A stretch of 64,000 nt of DNA from Telluria aromaticivorans (GTDB taxonomy: Bacteria; Pseudomonadota; Gammaproteobacteria; Burkholderiales; Burkholderiaceae_D): the NCBI RefSeq assembly GCF_013003915.1, contig NZ_JABAIV010000001.1, forward strand, positions 310,001-374,000, written 5' to 3'. Below the pieces are notes generated by a model. That model saw nothing but the letters and a program-made list of their open reading frames with translations, had not been told where the DNA came from and did no database searches. A program made the position numbers and the translations under genes. Numbering within the stretch: position 1 is the stretch's first letter; every line of letters starts with the position of its first letter. Of the stretch, positions 63,210-64,000 are shown one piece after another.

Positions 63210-64000
63210 CTATGTGAGCAGCCCGTGCTGTCGCGCCTGCCTGAGCCAGCCCGGGTACTCGGTCATCAACAAGTCGTACAGTGCCGCATCCGGGTGCTCG
63301 TCCGGACTCGACACCGAGAAGAAATCCGCGTTGTCGATCAGGCGGCCACCAAGCTCATCCAACTTTTCGAGGAAGGGGAAATCGGAATCGGCAAAGTCGG
63401 ACAAGCGCTTGTTCTTGGACTTCTTTCCCTTGCCGATCCCCATGAATTTCCAGAAGATGGGTTCCCGGCTCGACCAGCGCAACTGGCGCTCGGTCAGGGG
63501 CTTGTCGGACGTGGTGCCATCAGTCACGAACATCACATAGACCGGCAGGGCCGCGGCATGAAGCGAGCTGCGTTCGCCACCGCGGCCATCGGGAAAATAA
63601 TGGCGCCGCACGGCTTCCATGGCCGTGCCGTAGCGCGTGTCACCCTCGAGCGGATGCCGTTTGATGGCTTGCGCGACATAGCCCGTCCAATTGGACAATC
63701 CCATCGGTGCGGGTTGATGGACGTTCTTGCCAAACAAGAAGACATCGATCTCGCCGTCATCATCGAAGCGGCAACCCAGCGCCAGGATGCGCTCGGCGAA
63801 GCGCTGTACCAGCCCTTTGCTGTAGAGACTGCCCATTGAGCCGGAGATATCGAGCACGAGGCAAACTTTGGCGCGGTGTTCCTGCAGCCCCACCTTGGCA
63901 AGCGAGACGCCTGCGGACTTCACCAGGCTGACGAGCTGCGGTGCCTTGGCTTCCACGCGCTTTTCAAGGCTGATGGCCGGCGCCGCCGCGGCCGGCGCGG
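63210..64000 (-). CDS. VWA-domain protein (TerF-like), 5' end outside the window
   Basis: The frame is open to the window edge, so at least 263 C-terminal residues are visible and the N terminus is missing. A GTG at 63956 is in frame but lies inside a conserved-looking Ser-Leu-Glu-Lys-Arg-Val-Glu stretch and is probably internal. The VWA domain has the metal-ion site Asp-Ile-Ser-Gly-Ser, a Gly-Asp-Thr-Arg-Tyr-Gly-Thr and Val-Thr-Asp-Gly-Thr. This type, with a Glu-His-Arg-Ala-Lys-Val before the site, is found with TerD/TerF stress-protein clusters. Whether ter genes lie beyond the edge cannot be seen. Confidence 0.82.
   Translation of the reverse strand, partial: APAAAAPAISLEKRVEAKAPQLVSLVKSAGVSLAKVGLQEHRAKVCLVLDISGSMGSLYSKGLVQRFAERILALGCRFDDDGEIDVFLFGKNVHQPAPMGLSNWTGYVAQAIKRHPLEGDTRYGTAMEAVRRHYFPDGRGGERSSLHAAALPVYVMFVTDGTTSDKPLTERQLRWSSREPIFWKFMGIGKGKKSKNKRLSDFADSDFPFLEKLDELGGRLIDNADFFSVSSPDEHPDAALYDLLMTEYPGWLRQARQHGLLT

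Overview
The window looks like chromosomal DNA of a high-GC betaproteobacterium, most likely Oxalobacteraceae of the Massilia/Telluria type. This is inferred from gene content and codon bias, not from a marker gene. Pointers are a tctCBA-type tricarboxylate uptake set, a PEP-CTERM secreted protein, a DUF4214 lipoprotein, an OsmC-YcaO fusion, a TadE/TadG pilus set, and third codon positions strongly biased to G/C. I saw no rRNA, tRNA, CRISPR array, transposase or prophage gene. The region is ordinary chromosome carrying several accessory operons.

1-8.7 kb (plus): a partial membrane protein, a GNAT acetyltransferase, formyl-THF deformylase purU, a membrane diguanylate cyclase, a coupled pair (small exported protein plus DUF2145 protein), and a three-subunit molybdenum aldehyde/isoquinoline oxidoreductase resembling paoABC. 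8.7-16.4 kb (minus): a giant alpha-2-macroglobulin with its thioester motif, overlapping pbpC (PBP1C). 16.8-19.9 kb (plus): tctC-tctB-tctA. 19.9-23.1 kb (minus): a DUF455 ferritin-like protein then DNA polymerase II (polB).

23.2-26.2 kb (plus): an isochorismatase-like hydrolase, a membrane protein, a lipoprotein and an exported protein. 26.2-28.1 kb (minus): a LytS/LytR-type two-component system, divergent from a three-gene operon (28.4-31.1 kb) of a membrane-anchored BNR sialidase-like protein and two uncharacterised membrane proteins. 31.5-34.0 kb (minus): a TonB-dependent receptor, divergent from a haloacetate-dehalogenase-type hydrolase. 35.2-45.2 kb: an SPFH lipoprotein, an APC permease, an exported methyltransferase, two MBL-fold proteins, zwf, a DUF2784 protein, a hypothetical protein and a TRIC-type channel.

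45.8-48.7 kb (plus): a secreted GH43 arabinanase with Ig-like and LamG modules followed by a PEP-CTERM protein, behind a perfect 14-bp palindrome of LacI-operator type. 49.6-50.3 kb: a group III truncated haemoglobin with a DUF1971 protein. 50.4-53.4 kb (minus): an MFS carrier and a phytoene-dehydrogenase-like flavoprotein. 53.6-56.4 kb: an FKBP lipoprotein and a large DUF4214 lipoprotein with a gingipain/caspase-like domain. 56.6-59.4 kb (minus): the OsmC-YcaO fusion and an unknown downstream partner. 59.6-62.8 kb (minus): TadG-like, TadE and TadE, with an unusual membrane extension on TadG. 63.2 kb to the end: a truncated VWA protein.

Three copies of one palindromic dispersed repeat (31.1, 41.5 and 45.2 kb) lie downstream of genes. 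Their hairpin arms differ in sequence but stay complementary. This is the clearest non-coding signal in the window.
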